From: a bacterium
GTDB taxonomy: Bacteria > KSB1 > UBA2214
Direction: 5' to 3'
Assembly: GCA_029560815.1 (NCBI GenBank)
Contig: JAKQKF010000042.1
Location: 1-23,791 of the forward strand
Length of the DNA: 23,791 nt
The position numbers and the translations under genes were made by a program. This document shows, piece by piece, positions 1 to 8,024 of this stretch (position 1 is the stretch's first letter; each line of letters starts with the position of its first letter). The notes beneath the pieces were generated by a model. The model searched no databases and was not told the origin of the DNA. It was given only the letters and a program-made list of their open reading frames with translations.

Positions 1-1
1 G

Positions 2-163
2 GCGGTCACCTGCTACCCGGACCAGACCATCCGCGAGGTTGGCAACAAATTCATCGATTCGCCCTCCAATATCGTCCTCGTCGTGGAGCGGGAGCAGGAA
101 AAAGTCATAGGGCTCATCACCCTCCACGACCTGCTCCGCGCTCAGGCCGCCATCCAGAGCTAA
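2..163 (+). CDS. CBS-domain C-terminus, probably ClC-type chloride channel (5' end outside window)
   Basis: The reading frame is open from base 2 to the TAA at 161-163 and gives the last 53 residues of a protein. It shows one half of a CBS domain: a PDQTIREV segment, then SPSNIVLVVE, then KVIGLITLHDLLRAQ. CBS pairs bind adenine nucleotides and regulate the protein they are attached to. The ending GLITLHDLLRAQ is typical of the cytoplasmic CBS tail of bacterial ClC chloride channels and H+/Cl- antiporters, so that is the likely parent. CBS domains also occur in IMP dehydrogenase, magnesium transporters and kinases, so the parent family is an inference. The gene converges on the trehalose operon, with 112 bases between the two stop codons and no clear terminator. 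Confidence 0.8.
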   Translation, partial: AVTCYPDQTIREVGNKFIDSPSNIVLVVEREQEKVIGLITLHDLLRAQAAIQS

Positions 164-275
164 AGTCACCGGATGATCCGGCAGGGCCACACTCGGGATA
201 CCTCCTCAAGCCAAGCCTCATGCATCAATCCCGCCCTTGTTTTATCACCCGCATTCCGGCGAGTCGCCTTCCTGA

Positions 276-1481
276 TCAGATAATCTCTGCAAGAAGCTGT
301 AGATAGTCGAGCAAAAGACGGGTAATCAGGAAATTCTGCCGGACAAATTCACGCCCTTTGAGACCCATTTCCGTGGCTTGTGTGGGATTGCGCAAGCAGC
401 GCAGCACCGCTTCGGCAAAGCCTTTGTTGTCCGTGGGGTCAAGCAGAAAACCGCTCTCTCCATCCTGGATTTGCAGGGGAATACCGCCAACATGGGAAGC
501 CACCACAGGCCGCCCTTTCCACAGTGCTTCGGTCACAGTCAGGCCGAACCCTTCGCGCAGCGACTTTTGCACGATCACCGCCGAAGCGCGCTGCAGCATG
601 TTGACAAGAAAGTTATTCTCCGTCGTCAGAAGTATAACATCCTGACTGTGCAGCATGCTGTTGGCCTCCCGTTCCACCGCCTCATAAATTTTAATCCCCT
701 CCGGATCATCTGAGGCCATGCTGCCGCAAAGCACCAGACGGCAGTCTATCTTTTCCCGCACGCGCTTGAACACCTCCAGAACACCAAGAGGATCCTTCCA
801 TTTATCAAATCGCGAAATTTGCGTGATGATCGGTTTGTCCGTCGGGATATTATACTTCTTCATATAGCTGTGAATATTCTGACTCGACAACGCGATGTTC
901 TTCGCGCTGAGGGGATCGATAACCGGCGTGAAGATGCGGTATTCGACGGGCAGATCGGTTTTCTGGTAGGCCTTGCTGGAGACGATCACCAGATCGTAGC
1001 GTAAAATAAAAGCCTTGAGGTATTCCCACAGAGTGGGATTGGGATCGGAAAGATCAATATGGCCGCGCCAGATCCAGGGCTGGCTTTTGCGGTAATAGCG
1101 GATGAGGGGCAAGGGCTGAGGATCATGAATAATAACCGCATCATGATTGAGATCGGCGTACCGGGAAAAATCTTCATTCACCTGCTCGTAGATCGATTTC
1201 TTGATCCTGGAGAGATTGATCGTATCCCCCTGCAGGGCGTTATGAAATTTTTTGGTGATGTCAAAAAAATCGGGCGATCCGCGTAAAATTCGCCAATCGG
1301 CTTTCAAGCCGGCGTCATTCATCAATGGCACCAGACTTTGCAGCATCTCGGCAACCCCGCCTCCCGTATAAGTCGAATTGACATGAATGATCCGCTTGCC
1401 ATAGAGAACACGCGCCTTGCGGAATATCTTGCCGATCAGTTCGTCCCCGACAATAGTTCTATAGTCATCCAATCGTATCAC
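276..1481 (-). CDS. treT: TreT-type trehalose synthase (GT4 glycosyltransferase)
   Basis: Family GT4 glycosyltransferase, 401 residues, close to the usual length of about 410 for TreT. TreT joins an NDP-glucose to free glucose to give trehalose in the cytoplasm, reversibly. Visible motifs are the N-terminal glycine loop GGGVAE (40-45) preceded by HVNST, a DPQPLPLI segment (120-127), SRFDKWKDP (223-231) and the GT4 donor-site motif EGFGLTVTEALW (310-321; E310 and E318). The start is taken as GTG at 1479-1481 because AAGGAGG (1487-1493) sits 5 bases upstream. A GTG two codons earlier (1485-1487) overlaps that ribosome site and is less likely. The gene lies about 18 bases downstream of the OtsA-OtsB fusion, on the same strand, so they are probably cotranscribed. 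Some relatives are annotated only as group 1 glycosyltransferase, and the donor nucleotide cannot be read from sequence. Confidence 0.85.
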   Translation of the reverse strand: MIRLDDYRTIVGDELIGKIFRKARVLYGKRIIHVNSTYTGGGVAEMLQSLVPLMNDAGLKADWRILRGSPDFFDITKKFHNALQGDTINLSRIKKSIYEQVNEDFSRYADLNHDAVIIHDPQPLPLIRYYRKSQPWIWRGHIDLSDPNPTLWEYLKAFILRYDLVIVSSKAYQKTDLPVEYRIFTPVIDPLSAKNIALSSQNIHSYMKKYNIPTDKPIITQISRFDKWKDPLGVLEVFKRVREKIDCRLVLCGSMASDDPEGIKIYEAVEREANSMLHSQDVILLTTENNFLVNMLQRASAVIVQKSLREGFGLTVTEALWKGRPVVASHVGGIPLQIQDGESGFLLDPTDNKGFAEAVLRCLRNPTQATEMGLKGREFVRQNFLITRLLLDYLQLLAEII

Positions 1482-1486
1482 AAACA

Positions 1487-1493
1487 CCTCCTT
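1487..1493 (-). promoter_or_regulatory. Ribosome binding site of treT
   Basis: On the minus strand this reads AAGGAGG, a full anti-16S match. It is 5 bases before the GTG at 1479-1481 and overlaps the alternative GTG at 1485-1487, so it decides the start in favour of the downstream codon. Confidence 0.75.
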
Positions 1494-1499
1494 ATCTAC

Positions 1500-3683
1500 T
1501 CACCTCTTCCGAATCAATCCCGCCAACAGATCGCGCGCCTGGGAGACATTACGCACACAATATTGCGCAGCCGTGGCACGGATGCCCACCTTGATCGTAT
1601 AGGCATCTGCAGGCAGGGATTTGAAGAGATACTCATCGGTCCAATCGTCGCCGAGGGCCATAAGAAAATCGTGCGACTGCTCCTGAAGCAGCTGCAGCGC
1701 GGCGCGGCCTTTATGGATGCCGGTATTTTTAATTTCGATCACCTTGCTGCCCTGAAGCACCTGCAGATCAAGAGGCCCGGCTATGCTTCCCAACCGCGAC
1801 AGCAGCTCGCGCGCGCGCACTTCCGCCAACCCGACATCCGCTTTGCGATAATGCCACGCCAATGAATAATTCTTCTCCTCGATCATTGAACCGGGTGTTC
1901 GCTCGACAAACTGGTTGAGAATAATCCGGATATCCCCTTTCCAGGATTCATCCAACTCCTCGATCGTTCGCCAGTCGCCGCCTCCCCGGCTGATCCATGC
2001 GCCATGCTCTGCGACCAGACCAACCGGCAAATGGCCGAACCACTTTTGCAGCGTCGCACGATCCCGGCCGCTGATGATGATGCACTCACACTTTCCCGGC
2101 TCCGACACTTCCGCCAGCAGGTCGAGCAGAGCGGCGTCCGGAATGGCCATTTGCGGAAGATCCTCAAACGGCCGCAGGGTGCCGTCATAATCGAGAAAAA
2201 TCACCGGATGCTCACTGCGTTCATAGTCGGTCATGATCTTTTTAAGCACGCTTTCCGTAATCTCTTTGGAACGGATCATCTGGGAAGCACTGTGAGCATG
2301 CTCCAGAGAATGGATAAAATCATCCGACCAGCGCATCACATCATAACGCTTCAGACGCTCACGCATTTTATGCATACTCTCTTTTTGCTTCTCCTCCGGC
2401 ATGGTCAAGGCCGTATGCAGCGCAGCCGCAATATCGTCGATATCGTTGGGATTGATCGAAATCGCCTCCCGCAGCTCCTCTGCGGCCCCGGCCATCTCGC
2501 TCAGAATCAGCACACCACTCTCATCCGCTCTGCAGGCAATGTACTCCTTGGCGACCAGGTTCATGCCGTCGCGAAACGGGGTCACCAGACAGACATCCGC
2601 CAACTGATACAAAGCCGCCAGACTGTCAAACCCATAAGCACGGTAGAGATGGGAGACCGGCGACCAGCCGATTGTGCTGAATTCACCGTTGATCTGCCCG
2701 ACCCATTCATTGACTTTGGTGCGCAGATCCTTATAGGCCTCGACCTGCGAGCGGGATGGCACCAGAACCATCAGCAGTTTGGTCTTTTCATGAAACTCGG
2801 GATAAAGCTCGAGAAAACGGCGAAAACCCATCAGACGCTGGAGTATGCCTTTGGAATAATCGAGCCGGTCGATAGAGAGGATCACCTTGCGACCCTCCAG
2901 GCGCGGCTCCAGCTCGCGGACTTCACGTATAACCGGCCTGCGGCTGCGCGCACTGTCGAATTTATCGAAATCGATGCCCATGGGAAAAGAGTCCACCTGG
3001 ATAATGCGATCTCCATAGACCAGCTGGGTGAGCGACTGCTCTACGTCGGCAAGACGCAGCGAGGCGCTGATGAAATGACGCGCGTAATCATAGGTGTGAA
3101 AACCGACAAGATCCGCACCCAGTACGCCGCTGATCAACTCCTCGCGCCAGGGCAGGGTGCGAAAGAGCTCAAAGGAGGGAAAAGGGATGTGCAGGAAATA
3201 GCCGATGACGGCATCCGGCCGCCGGGCGCGGATCATTCCGGGCACCAGCATAAGATGATAATCATGGATCCAGATCAAATCCCCTGGATCGGAAGCAGCA
3301 AGCACAGCATCCGCAGTGCGCTGATTAACCTGCTTGTAAGCCTGCCAGAAGGAGGCGTCGTAGTCGACGAACTGGGTAAAATAGTGAAAGAGCGGCCAGA
3401 TTGTCTTGTTGCTAAAGCCCTCATAGTAGAGCTCGAGTTCCTCCTTGTTGAGAAAGAGCGGTGTCATATCGAGTTTTCCGAGCGAAGCGGTAATACCGGC
3501 CTGCTCGACGGGGTCCGTGCTGATAAGGCCCGGCCATCCCAGCCATCGCAGGTCATAGGCCTTGCGCAAGGAAGAAAGTCCTGTGGCCAATCCCCCCACG
3601 CTGGGCTGATAGGTGATCACTCCCTTCCGCTTGCTGAATTGTACAGGCAAGCGGTTTGAAACCGTGAAAAGTCGATGTCGCAT
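1500..3683 (-). CDS. otsAB: Bifunctional trehalose-6-phosphate synthase/phosphatase (OtsA-OtsB fusion)
   Basis: One 727-residue protein carries both steps of the OtsA-OtsB pathway: UDP-glucose plus glucose-6-phosphate to trehalose-6-phosphate, then dephosphorylation to trehalose. Residues 1-465 are a GT20 synthase with SNRLPV (9-14), the GG loop (30-31), WIHDYHL (138-144), IDRLDYSKG (271-279, with R273 and K278) and [13 protein letters not shown] (369-381). Residues 490-727 are a HAD-type phosphatase with the nucleophile motif FLDYDGT (D498, D500), IISGRD (536-541) and GDDWTDE (678-684). Both active sites look complete. The start is set at the ATG 3681-3683: GAGGG (3690-3694) is 6 bases before it but directly abuts the alternative ATG at 3687-3689. 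Fused enzymes of this kind are common in Bacteroidota and uncultured relatives. TreT follows in the same operon. Confidence 0.95.
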   Translation of the reverse strand: MRHRLFTVSNRLPVQFSKRKGVITYQPSVGGLATGLSSLRKAYDLRWLGWPGLISTDPVEQAGITASLGKLDMTPLFLNKEELELYYEGFSNKTIWPLFHYFTQFVDYDASFWQAYKQVNQRTADAVLAASDPGDLIWIHDYHLMLVPGMIRARRPDAVIGYFLHIPFPSFELFRTLPWREELISGVLGADLVGFHTYDYARHFISASLRLADVEQSLTQLVYGDRIIQVDSFPMGIDFDKFDSARSRRPVIREVRELEPRLEGRKVILSIDRLDYSKGILQRLMGFRRFLELYPEFHEKTKLLMVLVPSRSQVEAYKDLRTKVNEWVGQINGEFSTIGWSPVSHLYRAYGFDSLAALYQLADVCLVTPFRDGMNLVAKEYIACRADESGVLILSEMAGAAEELREAISINPNDIDDIAAALHTALTMPEEKQKESMHKMRERLKRYDVMRWSDDFIHSLEHAHSASQMIRSKEITESVLKKIMTDYERSEHPVIFLDYDGTLRPFEDLPQMAIPDAALLDLLAEVSEPGKCECIIISGRDRATLQKWFGHLPVGLVAEHGAWISRGGGDWRTIEELDESWKGDIRIILNQFVERTPGSMIEEKNYSLAWHYRKADVGLAEVRARELLSRLGSIAGPLDLQVLQGSKVIEIKNTGIHKGRAALQLLQEQSHDFLMALGDDWTDEYLFKSLPADAYTIKVGIRATAAQYCVRNVSQARDLLAGLIRKR

Positions 3684-3689
3684 GACCAT

Positions 3690-3694
3690 CCCTC
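3690..3694 (-). promoter_or_regulatory. Ribosome binding site of the otsA-otsB fusion
   Basis: On the minus strand this reads GAGGG, 6 bases before the ATG at 3681-3683. It directly touches the ATG at 3687-3689, which would leave no spacer, so the shorter protein is preferred. Confidence 0.65.
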
Positions 3695-4106
3695 AATTTA
3701 CTTAATGGCGCTTTATTAAAAATGCAGTCGCTTTGAACGGATTTTCAGGATCAAGCTGGGACCGGCTGAGCGGGCGGCGGAGGATGATAGAGAATAGAGA
3801 CACAATCCAGCGATTTCCCCGAAATGCAGGATTTCCAGAACCGCTTAAAACCATTTAATTTCTATTTTATCAATAGTATATAAATTTTAACACTCCATGC
3901 ACAGTTTTTGTTCCCCGTCGGCTGTATGGCACCAAACCGGGACATCCGGATGCGGTACCGGCTCCAGGGGCAAAAGTGCGGCAGTGATACAGTCATTTTT
4001 CACTTGCTCATCACGCTTTTTATCCTATATTCCTAATAATGACCTCCAGCGTCGCAAAAAATGGATCAGAGGTCCATAAACACTTATCCATACAAAGGCG
4101 TTCAAA
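3695..4106. other. Divergent intergenic region between the trehalose operon and the Lol-like operon
   Basis: About 420 bases separate the two divergent operons and no convincing gene is seen. The stretch 3845-3895 is strongly AT-rich and is the likely place for the minus-strand trehalose promoter. A minus-strand TTGATA at 3868-3873 is a possible -35 box, but no good -10 box follows, so none is called. A weak plus-strand promoter is listed separately. A 60-codon open frame at 3897-4079 has no ribosome site or recognisable product. Confidence 0.6.
4004..4031 (+). promoter_or_regulatory. Possible sigma70-type promoter of the Lol-like operon
   Basis: TATATT (4026-4031) matches the -10 consensus at five of six bases. 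TTGCTC (4004-4009), 16 bases upstream, matches the -35 at only three. It lies 75 bases before the first gene of the operon, in the right orientation. The weak -35 keeps this tentative. Confidence 0.3.
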
Positions 4107-4853
4107 ATGATCCGTATTATAGTGTCTCTTCTCGTCGTTTGCCATGCCGGGCTGGCGCTGCCGGAGGAGAGCGCGCGGGAGATTGTGCAGCGCGCCGACG
4201 ATAAATTTCGCGGTAAAACCAGCCGCAGCGAGATGACCATGACCATATCCCGGCCCAACTGGAGCCGCACAGTCGCGATGAAAAGCTGGAGCAAAGGCCG
4301 TGATTATGCGCTCGTTCTGATCACTGCTCCTGCAAAGGAAAAGGGCCAGGCCTTTTTAAAACGTCAAAATGAGATGTGGCAGTGGGTGCCGGCCATCGAC
4401 CGCATGATCAAGATTCCCCCCTCGATGATGAGTCAATCGTGGATGGGCTCGGACTTTACCAATGATGACCTGCTCAAGGAATCCTCTATCCTCCTCGACT
4501 ACAGTCACGAAAAAACCGGTTTGGAAACGATCCGAGGCTATAGCTGCCATAAAATTGAGCTCACCCCCTTGCCCGATGCCGCCGTGGTCTGGGGCAAAAT
4601 CCTGCTCTGGATCGAAGAGCAGGACTATCTGCAGATCAGGGCTGAATTCTTTGACGAAGAGAGCGAACTGGTGCATACGGAAAACTTTTACGACATCAGG
4701 CCCATGGGGGACCGCACCATTCCCACCCGCATGGAGATCATCCCGGCAGGCAAACCCGGCCACAGCACAACCCTGCTGATCGATGCCATAGAATATAACA
4801 CCTCCATCGACGATGCCTTTTTCTCACAGCAGAACATGAAGCGTGTGCGTTGA
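4107..4853 (+). CDS. LolA-like outer-membrane lipoprotein-sorting protein (TP_0789 family)
   Basis: A 248-residue exported protein. Residues 1-18 form a short hydrophobic signal peptide, probably cleaved near AGLA/LPEE; the cysteine at 12 lacks a proper lipobox, so a lipoprotein is not favoured. The mature part looks like the LolA/LolB-fold group named after Treponema TP_0789: an REIVQRADDKFRGKTSRSEMTM opening (residues 24 on, in part), MWQWVPAIDRMIKI (93-106), a DDLLKE segment, and a long C-terminal half of beta strands ending IDDAFFSQQNMKRVR. LolA-fold proteins bind acyl chains in the periplasm and shuttle lipoproteins or lipids between membranes. The ATG follows AAAGGCG at 4094-4100 with a 6-base spacer. 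It is the first gene of a tight operon with two permeases, an ATPase and an outer-membrane barrel. The cargo is unknown. Confidence 0.8.
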   Translation: MIRIIVSLLVVCHAGLALPEESAREIVQRADDKFRGKTSRSEMTMTISRPNWSRTVAMKSWSKGRDYALVLITAPAKEKGQAFLKRQNEMWQWVPAIDRMIKIPPSMMSQSWMGSDFTNDDLLKESSILLDYSHEKTGLETIRGYSCHKIELTPLPDAAVVWGKILLWIEEQDYLQIRAEFFDEESELVHTENFYDIRPMGDRTIPTRMEIIPAGKPGHSTTLLIDAIEYNTSIDDAFFSQQNMKRVR

Positions 4854-4854
4854 T

Positions 4855-6078
4855 ATGAGGACCCTGCTGAAAATGGCCTGGCGCAATCTCTGGCGTAATG
4901 CGCGGCGCACCCTGATCACCATGGCCTCGATCTTTCTCGCCATACTGCTGGCTCTCATCATGCGTTCCTGGCAGTTGGGCAGTTATCGCAAGATGGTCAG
5001 GGATGTCGTAAGAAGCTACAGCGGTTATGTTCAAATTCATCGGCGGGGTTACTGGGACAACAAGACCCTGGAATACTCCTTCATTATGGCCGACTCTCTC
5101 TCCCTTTTGCTCCAGCAGAGAGCGGGCGTAGCCGGCGTCATCCCGCGCCTCGAATCCTTTGCCCTGGCTTCAGGGGCGGAGCAAACCAAGGGCATCATGG
5201 TAGTGGGCATAGACCCTGCAGCCGAACATAAACTGACCGCCCTGGCTGGGCGGATTACCAAAGGCCGCTATCTCTCTCCGGATGAACCGGAAGTCCTGGT
5301 CGCGGAAAGACTGGCTGAATTTTTAAGAGTGACTGTAGACGATACCCTGGTACTGCTCAGCCAGGGGTATCACGGCATCAGCGCGGCGGGCAAATATTCC
5401 ATCTGTGGTCTGGCCCATTTTGCCTCTCCGCAACTGAACAACCAGCTGGTCTATATTCCTCTGCCGGTCTGCCAGCTGTTTTTCAGTGCCGAAAATCGTC
5501 TTACCTCCCTGGCGATCGATCTGGAAGATCCGCAAAAGACCGCAGAGGTCACAGCGGCACTGCGGCAACGTTTGCCGGAGGCGGATTACGAGGTGATGCC
5601 CTGGGACGATATGCAGGTGGAGCTGGTGCAGCAGATTGAATCGGATAATGCCGGTGGATTGATCATGCTCGGTATCCTCTATGTGATCGTCACCTTTGGC
5701 ATTTTCGGCACGCTGACGATGATGATCCACGAGCGCAGGAGGGAGTTCGGCGTGATGCTCGCCGTCGGGCTGCGCAAAAGCCGGCTCCTCACTATGCTCA
5801 CCATTGAGACTGCGATCATGTCCGCACTGGCCATCGTTCTGGGTTCTCTCGCGAGCATGCCCATCATCTGGCATTATACCATCCATCCACCCCGTTTTTC
5901 GGGCGAATTGGCGAAGGCGATCGAAAATTTTGGTATGGAGCCCGTGCTGCCATTTCTCTTTGAATCGTCTGTCTTCATTCATCAAGCCTGGACAGTCCTT
6001 ATTCTTACCGCGCTGGCAGCGGCCTGGCCGCTTGCCAGCGTTCTGAAACTCCGGGTCGTTAAAGCCTTGCACGGGTAG
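4855..6078 (+). CDS. FtsX/LolC-E-type ABC transporter permease 1
   Basis: A 407-residue inner-membrane permease of the MacB/LolCDE/FtsX class. One transmembrane helix near 18-36 is followed by a large periplasmic domain (about 40-262) and then three helices near 266-290, 310-340 and 375-397. The cytoplasmic coupling region IHERRREFGVMLAVGLRKSR (291-310) is the typical FtsX signature that contacts the ATPase. These transporters extract or push substrates from the periplasmic face of the inner membrane rather than moving them through it. The start is placed at the ATG 4855, one base after the previous stop, because MAWRNLWRNARRTLIT is the usual opening. A GTG at 4843 in the same frame would overlap the previous gene and has no ribosome site. 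It presumably pairs with permease 2 as a LolC/LolE-like heterodimer. Confidence 0.88.
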   Translation: MRTLLKMAWRNLWRNARRTLITMASIFLAILLALIMRSWQLGSYRKMVRDVVRSYSGYVQIHRRGYWDNKTLEYSFIMADSLSLLLQQRAGVAGVIPRLESFALASGAEQTKGIMVVGIDPAAEHKLTALAGRITKGRYLSPDEPEVLVAERLAEFLRVTVDDTLVLLSQGYHGISAAGKYSICGLAHFASPQLNNQLVYIPLPVCQLFFSAENRLTSLAIDLEDPQKTAEVTAALRQRLPEADYEVMPWDDMQVELVQQIESDNAGGLIMLGILYVIVTFGIFGTLTMMIHERRREFGVMLAVGLRKSRLLTMLTIETAIMSALAIVLGSLASMPIIWHYTIHPPRFSGELAKAIENFGMEPVLPFLFESSVFIHQAWTVLILTALAAAWPLASVLKLRVVKALHG

Positions 6079-6081
6079 TTT

Positions 6082-6086
6082 GGGAG
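6082..6086 (+). promoter_or_regulatory. Ribosome binding site of permease 2
   Basis: GGGAG, 8 bases before the ATG at 6095. It overlaps an in-frame TTG at 6080, which supports the ATG as the true start. Confidence 0.6.
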
Positions 6087-6094
6087 AACAGTTT

Positions 6095-7312
6095 ATGATC
6101 GCTGCCATAGCCTGGCGCAATGTCTGGCGCAACAGATTACGCAGCGGTATCGTCATCGCGGCTATCGCGATTGGCCTGTTCGGCGGCATCTTTTCCATCG
6201 CCTTCATGGAAGGGATCGCTCAGCAGACGGTGAACGCCTCCATCGCTCTGCAGGTCTCACATATCCAGCTGCACCATCCCCTCTTTTTGGATGATGAGGA
6301 GTTGAAATATCGAATTTCAGGGGCTGACAGCATTCTGGCCCAGCTTGCTCGTAACCCTGATGTGGTCACAGCCACCAGGCGCTACCGGGTCCGCGCCATG
6401 GCCAGTACGGCCGGAGGCGGAACGGGCGTAGAGATCATCGGGATCGAGCCGGAAGTTGAAAAAAAGGTGACCAATGTCTGGCAAAAGATCACTACGGGCG
6501 ATTATTTCTCGACCGGTCGCAGGAATCCGATTGTTGTCGGGGAAAGGCTCGCCGGGAAGCTCAAGGTAAAAGTCGGCCAAAAGATTGTGCTGACCGCCCA
6601 GGCTGATGACGGCACCCTGACAGGCGGGGCTTTTAGAATAACCGCCATTTTCAGGAGCGACAATTCGCTCTTTGATGAGACCCGGATTTTCGCTGACTAT
6701 AGAGACCTCAGCCGCCTGCTCGTCCTGCCGGAGAATGAGAGTCATGAAATCGCTCTGCTGCTGCGCCAACCGCAAAAAATCACTTCAGCGGCCGGATTAC
6801 TGGCCTCTCAATACCCGGATCTCAAAATCGAGACCTGGCGTGAGATCGCGCCGGACCTGGGCATGCTGCAGGGTTTGATGCAGCAAATGATGTTCATGTT
6901 TCTTGTCATCATTTTAATCGCGCTCGCCTTCGGTATCATCAACACCATGCTCATGGCTATCGTCGAGCGCACCCGTGAACTCGGGCTGCTGATGGCGCTC
7001 GGGATGAGCAAAATCCGCCTCTTTGTCATGATCATGCTGGAGACGATTTTTCTCTCTCTGACAGGAGGCTCCATCGGGATGGCGGTCAGCGCTGCAGTCA
7101 TTCACTATTACAGCCGCCGTGGCATCGACCTCTCCATCGTCGGTGAGGGGTTGGCCGCGATCGGCTATGCCGCGCATGTCTATCCCGGGGTAGCAGCCCC
7201 ATTTTTTGTCATTTTAACACTGCTGGTGGTCCTGACTGCCATTCTCTCCGCCATCTATCCCGCCCGCAAGGCTCTGAAACTGCGGCCGGCCGAGGCGATC
7301 CGCATCGAATAG
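6095..7312 (+). CDS. FtsX/LolC-E-type ABC transporter permease 2
   Basis: A 405-residue permease with the same plan as its upstream neighbour: IAWRNVWRNRLRSG at the start, helix 1 near 17-38, a periplasmic domain at about 40-260, and helices near 265-289, 308-338 and 368-390. The coupling helix ERTRELGLLMALGMSKIRL (291-309) and the terminal YPARKALKLRPAEAIRIE are classic for LolC/LolE and MacB permeases. The two permeases share architecture but differ clearly in sequence, as expected of an old duplication now forming a heterodimer. The gene begins 16 bases after permease 1 and ends 19 bases before the ATPase. An in-frame TTG at 6080 was rejected because the ribosome site sits downstream of it. 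Confidence 0.9.
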   Translation: MIAAIAWRNVWRNRLRSGIVIAAIAIGLFGGIFSIAFMEGIAQQTVNASIALQVSHIQLHHPLFLDDEELKYRISGADSILAQLARNPDVVTATRRYRVRAMASTAGGGTGVEIIGIEPEVEKKVTNVWQKITTGDYFSTGRRNPIVVGERLAGKLKVKVGQKIVLTAQADDGTLTGGAFRITAIFRSDNSLFDETRIFADYRDLSRLLVLPENESHEIALLLRQPQKITSAAGLLASQYPDLKIETWREIAPDLGMLQGLMQQMMFMFLVIILIALAFGIINTMLMAIVERTRELGLLMALGMSKIRLFVMIMLETIFLSLTGGSIGMAVSAAVIHYYSRRGIDLSIVGEGLAAIGYAAHVYPGVAAPFFVILTLLVVLTAILSAIYPARKALKLRPAEAIRIE

Positions 7313-7331
7313 AGATAGAATAGAAAGAATC

Positions 7332-8024
7332 ATGGATATGGCCATCATAGAAATCACGCATCTGCACAAGGTCTATGACGACCGCAAGGTGCCGGTACGC
7401 GCCCTGAATGGCATCAATCTCTCCATCTCAGCAGGTGAATTCACAGCAATTGTGGGCCCGTCGGGCTCAGGCAAGACGACCCTGCTGAACATTTTGGGCG
7501 GCCTGGATGATCCAACGCAGGGAGCGGTCATCATCGATGGCGTCAATATCACGGCCCTGCCCGCCGGCCAGCGCATCGGCTATCGCCTGCATCATATCGG
7601 GTTTGTGTTTCAGGCCTACAACCTTATCCCGGTTCTCACTGCGCTTGAGAATGTTATCTTTATTCTCGAACTGCAAGGCCGGCCCAAATCGGAGCAGGAG
7701 AGGCGTGGCCACGACCTGCTGCGGGCTGTCGGTCTTGCGGAACGAGCACATAACCGGCCGGGCGAGCTCTCGGGCGGTCAACAGCAGCGCGTCGCCGTGG
7801 CGCGCGCCCTGGCAGCCAAACCGAAATTCATCCTTGCCGACGAACCGACCGCCAATCTGGACTCTAGAACGGCTGCGAGCCTGCTCGACCTCATGGCCCA
7901 ATTAAACCGGGATGAAGGAATTACCTTTCTCTTCTCCACTCACGATCCGCACGTCATGGAAAAGGCCCGCCGGATCATCACCATTCAGGACGGCCGGGTG
8001 GAAAAAGATGAGGCCCGCTCATGA
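7332..8024 (+). CDS. LolD/MacB-type ABC transporter ATPase
   Basis: A 230-residue nucleotide-binding subunit with every motif intact: Walker A GPSGSGKT (42-49), Q-loop Q94 in FVFQAYNLIP, signature LSGGQQQR (146-153), Walker B FILADEP (166-172, E171), D-loop NLD, and H-loop H204 in STHD. The sequence is closest in style to LolD and MacB ATPases, which power FtsX-type permeases through the coupling helices seen in the two upstream genes. ATG codons at 7332 and 7338 are both possible; GAAAG at about 7323 favours the first slightly. Its stop codon overlaps the start of the outer-membrane protein gene by four bases (ATGA), indicating translational coupling. Confidence 0.93.
   Translation: MDMAIIEITHLHKVYDDRKVPVRALNGINLSISAGEFTAIVGPSGSGKTTLLNILGGLDDPTQGAVIIDGVNITALPAGQRIGYRLHHIGFVFQAYNLIPVLTALENVIFILELQGRPKSEQERRGHDLLRAVGLAERAHNRPGELSGGQQQRVAVARALAAKPKFILADEPTANLDSRTAASLLDLMAQLNRDEGITFLFSTHDPHVMEKARRIITIQDGRVEKDEARS

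Noticed and set aside
168..185. Inverted repeat ACCGGATGATCCGGC after the CBS-protein stop, considered as a terminator
   Set aside because: The stem is very short and no T-tract follows on either strand.
2004..3659. 551-codon open frame on the plus strand opposite the trehalose-6-phosphate synthase gene
   Set aside because: It is the antisense shadow of a well-supported enzyme gene; its translation has no recognisable domain and no ribosome site.
3897..4079. 60-codon open frame upstream of the LolA-like gene
   Set aside because: It overlaps the likely promoter region, lacks a ribosome site and looks like random sequence.
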